In this document: piece after piece, positions 1 to 8,300 of the stretch | Layout of the letters: each line of letters starts with the position of its first letter | Position numbering within the stretch: position 1 is the first letter of the stretch | Virus record (IMG/VR): IMGVR_UViG_3300003771_000014 | Span: 1 to 22,336 of that record | DNA: 22,336 nt | Reading direction: 5' to 3' (one strand) | Source: a virus | Notes under the pieces: model-generated | The model's input: the letters and a program-made list of their open reading frames with translations, nothing else | The model's database searches: none | Told to the model about the DNA's origin: nothing | Position numbers and translations under genes: made by a program

Positions 1-1004
1 GCCGCGGTACGGGCCTCAGCATCACGGAAGACAAGCTGCGCGTGAACCAGGCCCGCTTCCCGCTGGATCTGGGCGACGCCATGACGTCGATCCGCACGCC
101 CGTGGAATTCCGCCAGCTTGGCCGCCCCGCCGCGCAGAACCTGATGGATCGCTACGTCGATCAGTCGCTGCTCGTGCATATGGCCGGCGCCCGCGGCTTC
201 CACAACAACATCGAATGGGTGGTGCCGACCGAAGCCGATGCCGACTTCGGCGAAATCATGGTGAACCCCGTGCTGGCCCCGTCGAAGAACCGCCACTTCA
301 TCGCCGACGGCGATGCGGTGACCGGCTTCAAGGTGAACGGCGGCGAAGTCGACATCCAGTCCACCGACATCTTCAAGATGGACACGGTGGATTCGATGCG
401 CACGGTGCTCGATCAGATCCCGCTGCCGCCCCCGATTGTGCAGTTCGATGGCGACAAGGCCGCGACCGACTCGCCGCTGCGCGTGTGGATGATGTCGCCG
501 GCGCAGTACAACAAGTTCGCCGCCGATCCGGCCTTCCGCCAACTGCAGGCGTCGGCAATGGCGCGCGCCAGCCAAGCCGGACAGCATCCGCTGTTCCTGG
601 GCGAAGCCGGCCTGTGGAATGGCTTCCTGCTCATCAAGATGCCGCGCGCGATCCGCTTCTATGCGGGCGACGTCATCCGCTACTGCGGTAGCGCGAGCAG
701 CGAGAACGAATCGACCGCGACGGTGCCGGCCAGCTTCGGCACGCAGTTCGCCGTCGACCGCTCGGTGATTCTCGGTGGCCAGGCGATCGCAGAAGCGCTG
801 GCCAGTTCCGACAAGTCGGGCATCCCATTCTTCTGGTCGGAGAAGGAACTGGACCACGGCGACAAGGTGGAACTGCTGATCGGCGCGATTCGCGGCGTGT
901 CGAAGGTCCGCTTCGAAGTCGACACCGGCATGGGCAAGGAAATCACCGATTACGGCGTGACGGTGGTTGACACCGCCGTGCCGATCATCGGCGCCCGCAA
1001 CTGA
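1..1004 (+). CDS. Major capsid protein, N4gp56/DUF4043 type (5' end missing)
   Basis: The reading frame is open from base 3 and continues the family's N-terminal region (RGTGLSITEDKLRVNQARF), so the true start lies left of the window; the GTG at 42 is internal. The visible ~334 residues match my memory of the N4gp56/DUF4043 major capsid family, which forms the icosahedral shell of many podoviruses. Supporting segments are LGDAMTSIRTPVEFRQLGRP near the start, WMMSPAQYNKFAADPAFRQL in the middle and FAVDRSVILGGQAIAEAL near the end. The gene ends with tandem stops TGA TAG. The small capsid-associated gene, adaptor and tail genes follow, the usual head-to-tail order. The family call is from recognition, not a search. 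Portal and terminase are expected upstream. Confidence 0.88.
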   Translation, partial: RGTGLSITEDKLRVNQARFPLDLGDAMTSIRTPVEFRQLGRPAAQNLMDRYVDQSLLVHMAGARGFHNNIEWVVPTEADADFGEIMVNPVLAPSKNRHFIADGDAVTGFKVNGGEVDIQSTDIFKMDTVDSMRTVLDQIPLPPPIVQFDGDKAATDSPLRVWMMSPAQYNKFAADPAFRQLQASAMARASQAGQHPLFLGEAGLWNGFLLIKMPRAIRFYAGDVIRYCGSASSENESTATVPASFGTQFAVDRSVILGGQAIAEALASSDKSGIPFFWSEKELDHGDKVELLIGAIRGVSKVRFEVDTGMGKEITDYGVTVVDTAVPIIGARN

Positions 1005-1012
1005 TAGCGGAT

Positions 1013-1037
1013 GGGCCGGCCCCGCGCCGGCTCGTTT
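1013..1037 (+). terminator. GC-rich hairpin after the capsid gene (possible partial terminator)
   Basis: GCCGGC (1015-1020) pairs with GCCGGC (1026-1031) around loop CCCGC. A G-U and a G-C pair (1014/1032, 1013/1033) extend it to 8 bp. It is followed by CGTTTCCT, a weak T-rich stretch. Its place between the highly expressed capsid gene and the next gene suits an attenuator or mRNA 3'-end stabiliser. Whether it terminates is inference. Confidence 0.45.
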
Positions 1038-1067
1038 CCTCTCGATACAGGACACACAGGAGGCCAT

Positions 1068-1544
1068 ATGGCTATCGTGATCATCAATCAGTATCAGAAC
1101 CGCCAGTTCGGCGGCTTCTCGCCCTTCGGCAACCTCACGTCGCTGGCGTTTGCCATGCTGACCAACGCGGCCGGCATCGTCCAGAACGCCAATGCTGCCG
1201 GCGCACTCGCCGCCGGCGACGTTGTCGACCTGGGCCCGCTGCCTGAAGGCATGCGCCTGGAAGACGCGTCGGTCTTCGTGTCCACGGGCATGACCGCGAC
1301 CATCACCGGCTCGCTGGGCTTCAAGTACGAGGACGGCGTGGACGACGCGACCGTGCCGCAGGACGCTGCCTACTTCGGCGCGGGCATCGACCTGGCCGCG
1401 ACGGGCCGCAAGCGTGCCACCGGCGCCAAGCTGGTGTCGCTGCCGAAGCCGGCGCGCCTGATCTTGACCACCGCCGTGGCGGCCAACGCCAAGGCCAGCG
1501 ACATCAAGGTGCTGGTCACCGGCGAACTGTCCGGCAACCGCTGA
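1068..1544 (+). CDS. Small capsid-associated (decoration-type) phage protein
   Basis: A 158-aa protein directly after the major capsid gene. ATG 1068 was chosen because a strong ribosome site AGGAGG (1059-1064) sits just before it; the in-frame ATG at 1011 has none and would add an Arg/Gly-rich leader that overlaps the hairpin. The protein is beta-rich, with no signal peptide, membrane segment or cysteine. Segments such as GDVVDLGPLPEGMRLEDA, LGFKYEDGVDD and VPQDAAYFGAG match a small protein I recall next to DUF4043 capsids in other podoviruses. A decoration or head-stabilising role is inferred from position and size. It ends with TGA TAG, and the ten bases CTGATAGCGG at its end are identical to those ending the capsid gene. 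Confidence 0.75.
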   Translation: MAIVIINQYQNRQFGGFSPFGNLTSLAFAMLTNAAGIVQNANAAGALAAGDVVDLGPLPEGMRLEDASVFVSTGMTATITGSLGFKYEDGVDDATVPQDAAYFGAGIDLAATGRKRATGAKLVSLPKPARLILTTAVAANAKASDIKVLVTGELSGNR

Positions 1545-1561
1545 TAGCGGGCGCCATTGGC

Positions 1562-1584
1562 GCGGGCGGCCCAGTGCCGCCCGC
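1562..1584 (+). terminator. Perfect 9-bp GC hairpin between the capsid-associated and RyR-domain genes
   Basis: GCGGGCGGC (1562-1570) and GCCGCCCGC (1576-1584) form a perfect stem around loop CCAGT. No T-run follows. With the similar hairpin at 1013-1033 it brackets the 158-aa gene. Differential mRNA stability or partial read-through control in the late operon is plausible but inferred. Confidence 0.5.
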
Positions 1585-1611
1585 CCCGTCACGCAGGAGT
1601 AGGACACCTAT

Positions 1612-2478
1612 ATGAAAGTCATCATCATTGGCAGCGTGATTCACGCCGCGCTGAACGCCGCAATGTCCGCCCTGGCCGGTGCCGCGGTGGTCGAGTGGGA
1701 CGGCGCCGACGACGCGTACCGCGAGAAGGTGGTGGGCGCCGTGCAGTTCGCCATCGACAACCCCGATGTCACCCCGGAGCAGCAGCACGAGCAGTGGCGC
1801 GAAGCGCGCATCGCCGAAGGCTGGGCCTTGGCGGAAGCCCATGACGCGGAAAGGAAGCAGAGTCCGCTGCTGGTGCCCTACGCCGACCTGTCGCCGGAGC
1901 AGCGCACCAAAGACGCGCTGGTGCATCGACTCGTGCTGGTGCTGAAAGACATCCCGGATGCCGACGACGCCGTCGAGGCATTCCGCGCCAACCTGCCGCC
2001 GCCGGTGGAGCGTGCCGTACCGACTGGCGAATTTGCCGCTGTTGCGCTGGGCATCGGCGTGGGTGTGAAGTACATCGGCCGCCGGCCCGATTGGAGCGAC
2101 CGCATGTACGGCACCGGTCTGGTCTTCGTCACGGACCAGGTCCGCGCACTGCCGGAGGCTATCGCCCGCAAGCTGCTCCGGCATGCCGACCTGTTCGAGC
2201 GCGCCGATGTCGAGGCGGTTCTGGCGATGGGCACCGACGCCATCGGTACGGACGCCGACACCGCGAAGTTGCTGGAGCAGGGCAAGAAGCAGCAGCAACG
2301 GCAAGAGCGCGATCTAAACCAGATCCAGGACATGTACGACCAGATCGACCGTATGGACAAGGCCGGCCTGGTCGAGTTCGCCAAGGTGAACTACCGGCAG
2401 GACTTGCCCAAGAACGCGACGAAGGATGTCCTGCGCGCGCAGGTGAAGGGCTTCGTTGACCAGTTCGGGGTGGTATGA
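1612..2478 (+). CDS. RyR-domain phage head protein
   Basis: A 288-aa protein with ATG 1612 preceded by AGGAG (1595-1599) and AGGA (1601-1604). Residues ~55-108 look like a RyR domain (the ryanodine-receptor repeat fold also found in bacterial and phage proteins): HEQWREARIAEGWALAEAHD, then LLVPYADLSPEQRTKD. Residues ~153-198 (VKYIGRRPDWSDRMYGTGL, then LPEAIARKLLRHADLFERAD) resemble a small domain common in phage head-completion proteins. Residues 217-248 are Gln/Lys-rich and probably coiled coil. The C-terminus ~247-283 (MDKAGLVEFAKVNYRQDLPK...) has the pattern of a HeH/SAP-like helical module. Its TGA overlaps the next ATG (ATGA). Position between capsid and adaptor suggests a head-associated role; the ligand of the RyR domain is unknown. 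Confidence 0.75.
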   Translation: MKVIIIGSVIHAALNAAMSALAGAAVVEWDGADDAYREKVVGAVQFAIDNPDVTPEQQHEQWREARIAEGWALAEAHDAERKQSPLLVPYADLSPEQRTKDALVHRLVLVLKDIPDADDAVEAFRANLPPPVERAVPTGEFAAVALGIGVGVKYIGRRPDWSDRMYGTGLVFVTDQVRALPEAIARKLLRHADLFERADVEAVLAMGTDAIGTDADTAKLLEQGKKQQQRQERDLNQIQDMYDQIDRMDKAGLVEFAKVNYRQDLPKNATKDVLRAQVKGFVDQFGVV

Positions 2479-3152
2479 AGCTGGCCGAACTGATCCGCCG
2501 CGTGCGCGTTGACGGGAACGACAACGTCGCGCCGTACTTCTGGTCGGACGCGGACATCACCGCCTGGCTGAACGACGCCGTGGCGGAAGCCGCGGTGCGC
2601 GGCCGCCTCATCCACGAGAGCGAGGATGCCGCCGTTTGCCAGATTGCGGTGGAGGCGGAACGGTCGGCCTATCCCCTGCACGAAGCGCTGTTCGAACTGA
2701 CGTACGTTGGCTTCCTTGACGCTGGCGCATACCGGCCGCGCACGCTTCGCTTGGTGTCGACCGAGTGGCTGGATGCCAGCATCCGCGAATGGCGCACGTG
2801 CCGCGGCTATCCGCAGTACGCCGTCCAGTCGGACAAGGGCCTGCGCCTGGTGCCGATGCCGTCGGCGCCGGGCAAGCTGGTCCTTGAGGGGTACCGGCTG
2901 CCGCTGGTGGCCATGGACCTGCAGAAGAAGGACCAGGATGAACCGGAGATCGGGCCGGCGCACCACCCGCATCTGGTTTATTGGCCACTGCATCGCGGCT
3001 TCAGCATTCCCGATATGGAGGCCTTCGATGCACGGCGTGCGGGGGAGGCGGAGGCGGCATTCACTGCCTACTTCGGCTTCCGTCCCGATTCGGACCTGCG
3101 GCGCATCACGCGGGAGGATGTGCCGCATCACGTAGAGGCGTTCTGGCCATGA
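2475..3152 (+). CDS. Head-tail adaptor-like phage protein
   Basis: A 225-aa protein whose ATG overlaps the previous stop by four bases, indicating translational coupling. The N-terminus (MKLAELIRRVRVDG, then FWSDADITAWLNDAVAEAA) is a typical start for phage adaptor/connector proteins that sit under the portal. The middle is beta-rich (VSTEWLDASIREWRTCRGYP, then LRLVPMPSAPGKLVLEGYRL). The C-terminus is helical and acidic around MEAFDARRAGEAEAAFTAYF, then FRPDSDLRRI. I place it in the DUF6682-like adaptor group by resemblance only. Gene order after capsid-associated genes supports the connector role. It could instead be a tail-tube protein. Confidence 0.65.
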   Translation: MKLAELIRRVRVDGNDNVAPYFWSDADITAWLNDAVAEAAVRGRLIHESEDAAVCQIAVEAERSAYPLHEALFELTYVGFLDAGAYRPRTLRLVSTEWLDASIREWRTCRGYPQYAVQSDKGLRLVPMPSAPGKLVLEGYRLPLVAMDLQKKDQDEPEIGPAHHPHLVYWPLHRGFSIPDMEAFDARRAGEAEAAFTAYFGFRPDSDLRRITREDVPHHVEAFWP

Positions 3153-3373
3153 CAAAGCTGGCCGTTGACCTGAAAATCGGTGAGGTGCTGACCATCGGCA
3201 CGGCCACCGTGCGGCTGGAGAGGAAATCCGGCCAACTCGCGCGGCTGATGATCGTTGCCGACGAGCACACCCCAATCGTTACCCCCAAAGCAAGGCGGGA
3301 AGCCGCCGGCGAAGCGCGCATGAGTGCGCTCCAACCTGATATGGAGCCCACCTATGGCAAACACCCTGTATGA
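3149..3373 (+). CDS. 74-aa CsrA-like small protein
   Basis: ATG 3149 overlaps the previous TGA (ATGA). Residues 6-46 follow the CsrA/RsmA strand pattern: LKIGEVLTIG aligns with the CsrA segment around VGETLMIG, and VRLERKSGQLARLMIVADEH with the following strands including the central Gly and Arg. In my alignment the RNA-binding positions R6, R7 and R44 of E. coli CsrA become Leu, Lys and a non-Arg residue, so classical RNA binding may be altered or lost. The C-terminal ~28 residues (KARREAAGEARMSALQPDME...) are an added tail without a family match. It overlaps the next gene by 20 nt. Roles could be regulation of late mRNAs, or a CsrA fold reused in the virion. The similarity is by eye. Confidence 0.6.
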   Translation: MTKLAVDLKIGEVLTIGTATVRLERKSGQLARLMIVADEHTPIVTPKARREAAGEARMSALQPDMEPTYGKHPV

Positions 3374-3761
3374 CTACGCCCGCCAGCGCTTCCTGGAGGG
3401 TCAGCTTAACTGGCTGACCGACACCATCAAGGTGTACCTGGTCGACACCGGCGCCTATACGCCGCAGACGGCGGTCCACCAGTACCTGTCGGACATCCCG
3501 ACGTCGGCGCGTATCGCCGGCCCGGTCACGGTCACTTCCAAGACGACCACCGGTGGCGCGGCGGACGGTGCCGATATCACGTTCACGAGCGTGTCGGGCG
3601 CGAGTATCGAAGCGATCGTGATCTACAAGGATTCCGGTACCGAGTCGACCAGCCCGCTCATTGCTTACATCGACACGGCCACGGGTCTGCCAATCACGCC
3701 GAACGGTGGCGACATCATCGTCACTTGGGACAACGGCACCAACAAAATCTTCCGCGTCTAA
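3354..3761 (+). CDS. Conserved 135-aa phage structural protein
   Basis: ATG 3354 has GGAG (3343-3346) seven bases upstream; the in-frame ATG at 3324 lacks a ribosome site. The start lies within the end of the CsrA-like gene. The protein begins MANTLYDYARQRFLEG, followed by LNWLTDTIKVYLVDTGAYTP and HQYLSDIPTSARIAG. The C-terminus holds SIEAIVIYKDSGTES, LIAYIDTATGLPITPNGGD and IIVTWDNGTNKIFRV. I recognise this as a widespread small beta-rich protein of phage tail/structure modules, with no function known to me. No signal peptide or transmembrane segment is present. A virion role is inferred from location. Confidence 0.75.
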   Translation: MANTLYDYARQRFLEGQLNWLTDTIKVYLVDTGAYTPQTAVHQYLSDIPTSARIAGPVTVTSKTTTGGAADGADITFTSVSGASIEAIVIYKDSGTESTSPLIAYIDTATGLPITPNGGDIIVTWDNGTNKIFRV

Positions 3762-3787
3762 CGGCGCCCTGCGCAGGAGTGCATGCC

Positions 3788-4096
3788 ATGTCCGAGAGCA
3801 TGAAGCCACTACCCATCATCGTCGGTGTCAGCGGCATCGAACCGCGTAAGCAGGAGACCGCGCCCGCGACGCCGATCCCGTGGGGCCGTATTTGCGGCCT
3901 GCCGGCGTTCGAAATGTTCGTCTCGGAGAGCAGCGGGCGGCCGTTGGCCAACGTCGCCGATGCGATGCGCCCTTTCATGGCGGAGCAGATCGCGAAGCTG
4001 GGAGAGCAGGGGCTGTTTGACACCTACAGCCAGTGGCACAAGGAGAAAGGAATGTGGCCCGGAGAAACGTCGCTTGGGGAACTGGCTGATGCCTAA
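3788..4096 (+). CDS. Small phage protein of unknown function (102 aa)
   Basis: ATG 3788 follows AGGAG (3775-3779) at eight bases. The N-terminal third is Pro-rich and probably extended (IEPRKQETAPATPIPWGRIC); the rest is helical (ANVADAMRPFMAEQIAKLGE, then QGLFDTYSQWHKEKGMWPGE). I do not recognise a named family. The last eight bases overlap the start of the propeller gene, so the two may be co-translated. Adaptor, assembly-helper or chaperone roles for the next gene product are possible but unsupported by motifs. Confidence 0.7.
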   Translation: MSESMKPLPIIVGVSGIEPRKQETAPATPIPWGRICGLPAFEMFVSESSGRPLANVADAMRPFMAEQIAKLGEQGLFDTYSQWHKEKGMWPGETSLGELADA

Positions 4097-5339
4097 ACGA
4101 CTGGTCGGAATTTTCCAGAGCGAGGTAATCGCCGGGCGGATTTTGATGCTACGACAAGGTCTCGACCCGCTCGCGAAGTTGGATGTCAATCCGGAATACA
4201 ACGTCTCTGCAAATGGGAATTCGTTTGCGGTTGCCCCGGATGGAAGTGCAGCCGTTGCCGGCGCCAACGTGACTACCAACAACATGCGCTACTACGCGGA
4301 CCCGGCAAACCTTGGATCGTCTTTCGTTCCAACGGCCAGTTTCGCTGGTGGTGTCATATGCTGCGCGATCAGCTCGACGCTGTACGCATTTGGCGGTTCG
4401 TCGCCGTTCCTCTATGTATTCGATCGCGCAACGCACACGCTCAAGACTCTGAACACGACGGGCTTGGGGACAGTCTATGCGATGGACTTTTCACCGGATG
4501 GAACCAAGCTGGCGGTAACGCATGGGACCACGCCGTACGTTCGCATTTACAACACGTCGGACTGGTCCATAGTCAACGCGGCGACAGCAACGATCAATAC
4601 CCCATATGCCTGCTGCTTCTCTAAGGACAGTAGCAAGCTGGTGGTATTCACTACCAGTTCCCCTTTCGTCAACGTCTACAACCCCGCGACGGGTAGTCGT
4701 GATCAGGCGCTGACCTCAGCCGGATACGGTATCAACTCTGGCTCCGTGGGCACACGCGCCTTGCGGTCTCCTTTGGCGGGTGACAACCGCATTCTCTTCT
4801 GCGTGACAACTTCGGGCTGGCTTGCCACATTCGACACGGGCACCAGTGCGCTGACCCGCTGGGCTGGCCTAAGTCCGGATATTTCCTATGTCAACCACAT
4901 CGCTGTGGACCCCGACCCGGATGCCGACACGCTTTACGCTATCCATTACACGGGGAACGCCAGCCCGTCGCGCACGGTTACCCTATACAAAATCTCGACG
5001 GGCACGGCATATCCCAATACTCCGCCGATCTTGCGGAATCTGCTCTTAGGCAATAGCAACAATCCATACAATGTCGCGGGTATCGTCCTAACCGATGTGC
5101 ATACGCTCACTGGGACCGTGCGTAACATCAACAACGCGCCTGCTGCGCGGGTGGTACGTGCTTATAGCCGGACTACTGGCGAGCTTCTGGCGCAAACGAC
5201 GTCGGATGCGACCACAGGCAACTACACGCTGAAGGTGTACGACGCAGGACCGTACGACATCCAGTTCATGACGGCGGACGGAGAGCTGCTGAACGACCTG
5301 TTCTTCGCAAGGGCAGAGCCACAGGCAGTGAGCGGGTAA
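4089..5339 (+). CDS. Beta-propeller phage tail protein with C-terminal Ig/carboxypeptidase-regulatory-like domain
   Basis: ATG 4089 follows GGGGA (4076-4080) and overlaps the previous gene by eight bases; 416 aa. Repeated blade-like segments are visible: SFAVAPDGSAAVAG, YAMDFSPDGTKLAVTHG, YACCFSKDSSKLVVFTTSS and INHIAVDPDPDADTLYA-like stretches, each followed by a strand such as VRIYN or VNVYN, as in WD40/YVTN-type propellers. From ~residue 340 (LTGTVRNINNAPAARVVRAY, then ELLAQTTSDATTGNYTL) the sequence resembles the small beta domain seen at the C-terminus of many phage tail proteins. The gene is visibly more AT-rich than its neighbours, suggesting separate acquisition. A receptor-binding or tail-tip role is plausible but inferred. 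Confidence 0.72.
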   Translation: MPKRLVGIFQSEVIAGRILMLRQGLDPLAKLDVNPEYNVSANGNSFAVAPDGSAAVAGANVTTNNMRYYADPANLGSSFVPTASFAGGVICCAISSTLYAFGGSSPFLYVFDRATHTLKTLNTTGLGTVYAMDFSPDGTKLAVTHGTTPYVRIYNTSDWSIVNAATATINTPYACCFSKDSSKLVVFTTSSPFVNVYNPATGSRDQALTSAGYGINSGSVGTRALRSPLAGDNRILFCVTTSGWLATFDTGTSALTRWAGLSPDISYVNHIAVDPDPDADTLYAIHYTGNASPSRTVTLYKISTGTAYPNTPPILRNLLLGNSNNPYNVAGIVLTDVHTLTGTVRNINNAPAARVVRAYSRTTGELLAQTTSDATTGNYTLKVYDAGPYDIQFMTADGELLNDLFFARAEPQAVSG

Positions 5340-5342
5340 CGC

Positions 5343-8300
5343 ATGGCCGACTACGTGGCGCCGGCGGGGACGCTGAGCCCATCCTGGTCGGGCAAGAACG
5401 CCTATCGCGGCCCGGTCACCCGGCTTCACGCGTCCTGGGCAGGCTCACAGCAGACCATTACACCCGTTGGCTGGTCTTCACTGGTGCCCGGTGTCGCCGC
5501 GTTGGTGCCGCAGCAGGTCGCCAGGCCTGCCGGGCTCGATGCGTCTGCGTTCGGTCCTACCTGGGCACTCACGAGCCGGTTCAACTATCGGCCGCCTCAG
5601 TATCGGATCAATGGCGCGTGGGACGGTGCGCAGCGCTACACGCGGCCGACTGGCACGCTGAACGTCACCTTCGATAACGCCCTTGGCTACATCTCGCCAA
5701 ACGGCTATGACGCTTCCGACTTCGGCGCGACAACGGCTTTCGGCACGCAGTTCGTCCGGCCCGCGGGTATCGATCCGCTGGCCATGGGCACGGCGGTCTA
5801 TGCGCTCTTCAGCTACCAGTACGCGCCACCGCAGTGGACCATCACGGCTTCGTGGGTGGGCAAGGGCAATTACACGCCGCCGCGCAACACGTTGGACGGC
5901 GCCTGGACGCTGCCCATCGAAGCGAAGATTGTTGCGCTGACGGGATGGGTGGATGGCGCGATCGGGGGTGTCGGGCTCTACAACCGGACGCAGTACGCGA
6001 TTCCCGCCGGCCTCGCACCGGATGCCGTGCCAGCGCCGGCCGTCGCGAATGCTGCCCGCGCGCTGCTGCCCAGTGGCATCAACAGCTTGGCCCTTGGTGC
6101 GCAGGCGGTCAGTGCGGCCACGCGCAGGCTATCGCCGTCAGGTGTCAACCTGCTCAGCATCGGCGCGCTGACCGCGCAACTGCAGCACCGCCCGATCGCG
6201 CTGACGGGTTTCGACAGCCTGGCTGTGGCGAATACCTTGTCGGTGGCCAACCGGAACCGTTATGTGGCCGCGGGAAACATCGGCACCGCTGCGTACGGCA
6301 CGCCGTCGGTGGTCCTGTTCTCGCGCTATCTGCTGCAGACCGGCTTCGTTGCCACCGGATATGGTGCGGCGCGCGTGAGCCACGGCAAGCAAACCGTGCT
6401 GGTGCCCAGCATTGCGCCGCCCGCGCTGGGGACGGCATGGGTCAGCATGTCGCCGCGCATCATCGAGACAGCCGGCCGCGACACGGCGGCGGTTGCGATT
6501 CCGCTGGTGGGCGGCACACGCTACCTTGTGCCGCAGGGCATCGACGGTCTGGCATTCGGTACGCGGATCATCCCGGAATCGCAGACCGTGACCCCGCTGG
6601 GCTTCCGCGAGCAGTGGGGCCAGCAGGAGATCAAGAACCGCCTGACATACGCGGCCCCGAAGGGCTTCCAGTCCACCGGGCAGGAGGAATTCCGCTGGGG
6701 CCGCGCCAGCGTCTGGAACCTGCGGCAGTACGTCACCATGGTGTACGACCCAGACAGCGCGCTGAACCCGCCGCCCTGGTCGCAATGGACGCTGATCGAG
6801 AACCGGAACCGCGTAGTGGGCGCCTTCGGCGTGACGCCGCCGGCATGGGGCTACACGCAGATCGACAACAATGCCCGCGTGATCCAGCCAGCCGGCATGA
6901 ACCCGCCGGGCTACGCGGGTACCGATAAGGCTGGCATGGTGGCCTACGGCGTGCGCCGGCTGCCGATCGGCGGAGTGGAACCGCCGCTGATCTCGACGTG
7001 GCACGCCGTTTTCAATGCCGCGAAGGTGCTGGCGCCGCCCGGGGCAGCCACGGCACCTTTTGGCACGGCCGCGCTGGAGAACAATCGCCGGTACTTCGAC
7101 CGAATCGGCAACTTCGATTCGGCCACGATCGGCACCGCGTTCATCGACTTCGCCATTCGCACGCTGGCCATCGAGCCGTGGTACAGCATCGCGCCGCCGG
7201 ACGTGAGGCTGCCTGAGGTGAAGCTCTACACGCGGTACCTGGAGCCGCAGGGCACCGACATGCTCGGCGTCGGCCTGGCCGCGCTGTCCATGCACTTCAA
7301 CAAGATCGAGCCGAAGTGGGTGCATCGCGACCTAGTCGGCGAGCCGCGCGCATACAACGTGACGCCCGAGTTGCGCGGCTACGGCTGGAATTCCGAAGAG
7401 TTCGGCACCGCGTTTGTGCGCCTGCAGCGGCGGCCGGTGAAGGTCGACGGAACCAGCATGCAGTTGTTCGGCCAGGCGAAGATTGCCGACACGAAGCAGA
7501 CCATCACCGTGCCAGGCACGAACTTGGTGAAGCTGGGCGACAAGCTGGTGGTTACGAAGACCGGCGCGCCGCCGAACACGCCGCAGACCATCGAGGTGGA
7601 CACGTTGGTGAGTTCGGAGAGCCTATTCGGTACGCCGGGCCTGAACCAGTACGTGCTCTACACGATCGGTGTCATTCCGCCTGACACAGGCAAGCCGACG
7701 GTGCGCATCATGGGCGTCAACGTGGACGCGGGCATCAAGGTGGACGGGTACGGCACGCCGACGGTGGGTCTAAAGAACCGGGGCATTACCGTGCCGGCGT
7801 GGGATGACGCGCAGGTGTACGATCCGGGCCGACCCATCATGAGCCCACTGACTATCTGGGCGGTGAAGGAAGCACCGGCGCAGGCCAAGGCAAACCATCC
7901 GGTGGCCAACTTGCACTATGTGGGAGAAACGACGGTCTACCCGCCGGGCGAGCGCTTCGGCACGGCGCGGATCAGTACCTATCGGGGGATCTTGCAGCCC
8001 ACGACAGCAGGCAGCATGGCCATTTTCGGCGTCCAGAGCGTCTACCTGAAGCGCCGATATGTCGCGCCGGAAGGGCTGCAGGCGTATCGCATGGGCTGGG
8101 TGAACGTCGGGGACGGCCGGCAGACCCTTACCCAGTTCGGTGGCGCCGACTCAATGGTCACTGGCAGGCCGACCGTGGCGCGGGCCCCGTACACCGGGCC
8201 GCAGACCGTCGTGCCCGCGGGCATTGCATCGATGACGTTTGCGTCCACAAACTGGGTGTCGCCACTGCATCGCACATACCAGTTGGCGGGCATCAACGCG

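Noticed and set aside
1011-1067. Longer start for the 158-aa gene at ATG 1011
   Set aside because: No ribosome site, overlaps a hairpin and gives an atypical leader; AGGAGG stands directly before ATG 1068.
1516-2304. Long - strand open frame opposite the RyR-domain gene
   Set aside because: His/Gln/Arg-rich mirror of a GC-rich gene with no ribosome site; the + strand has recognisable domains and a good start.
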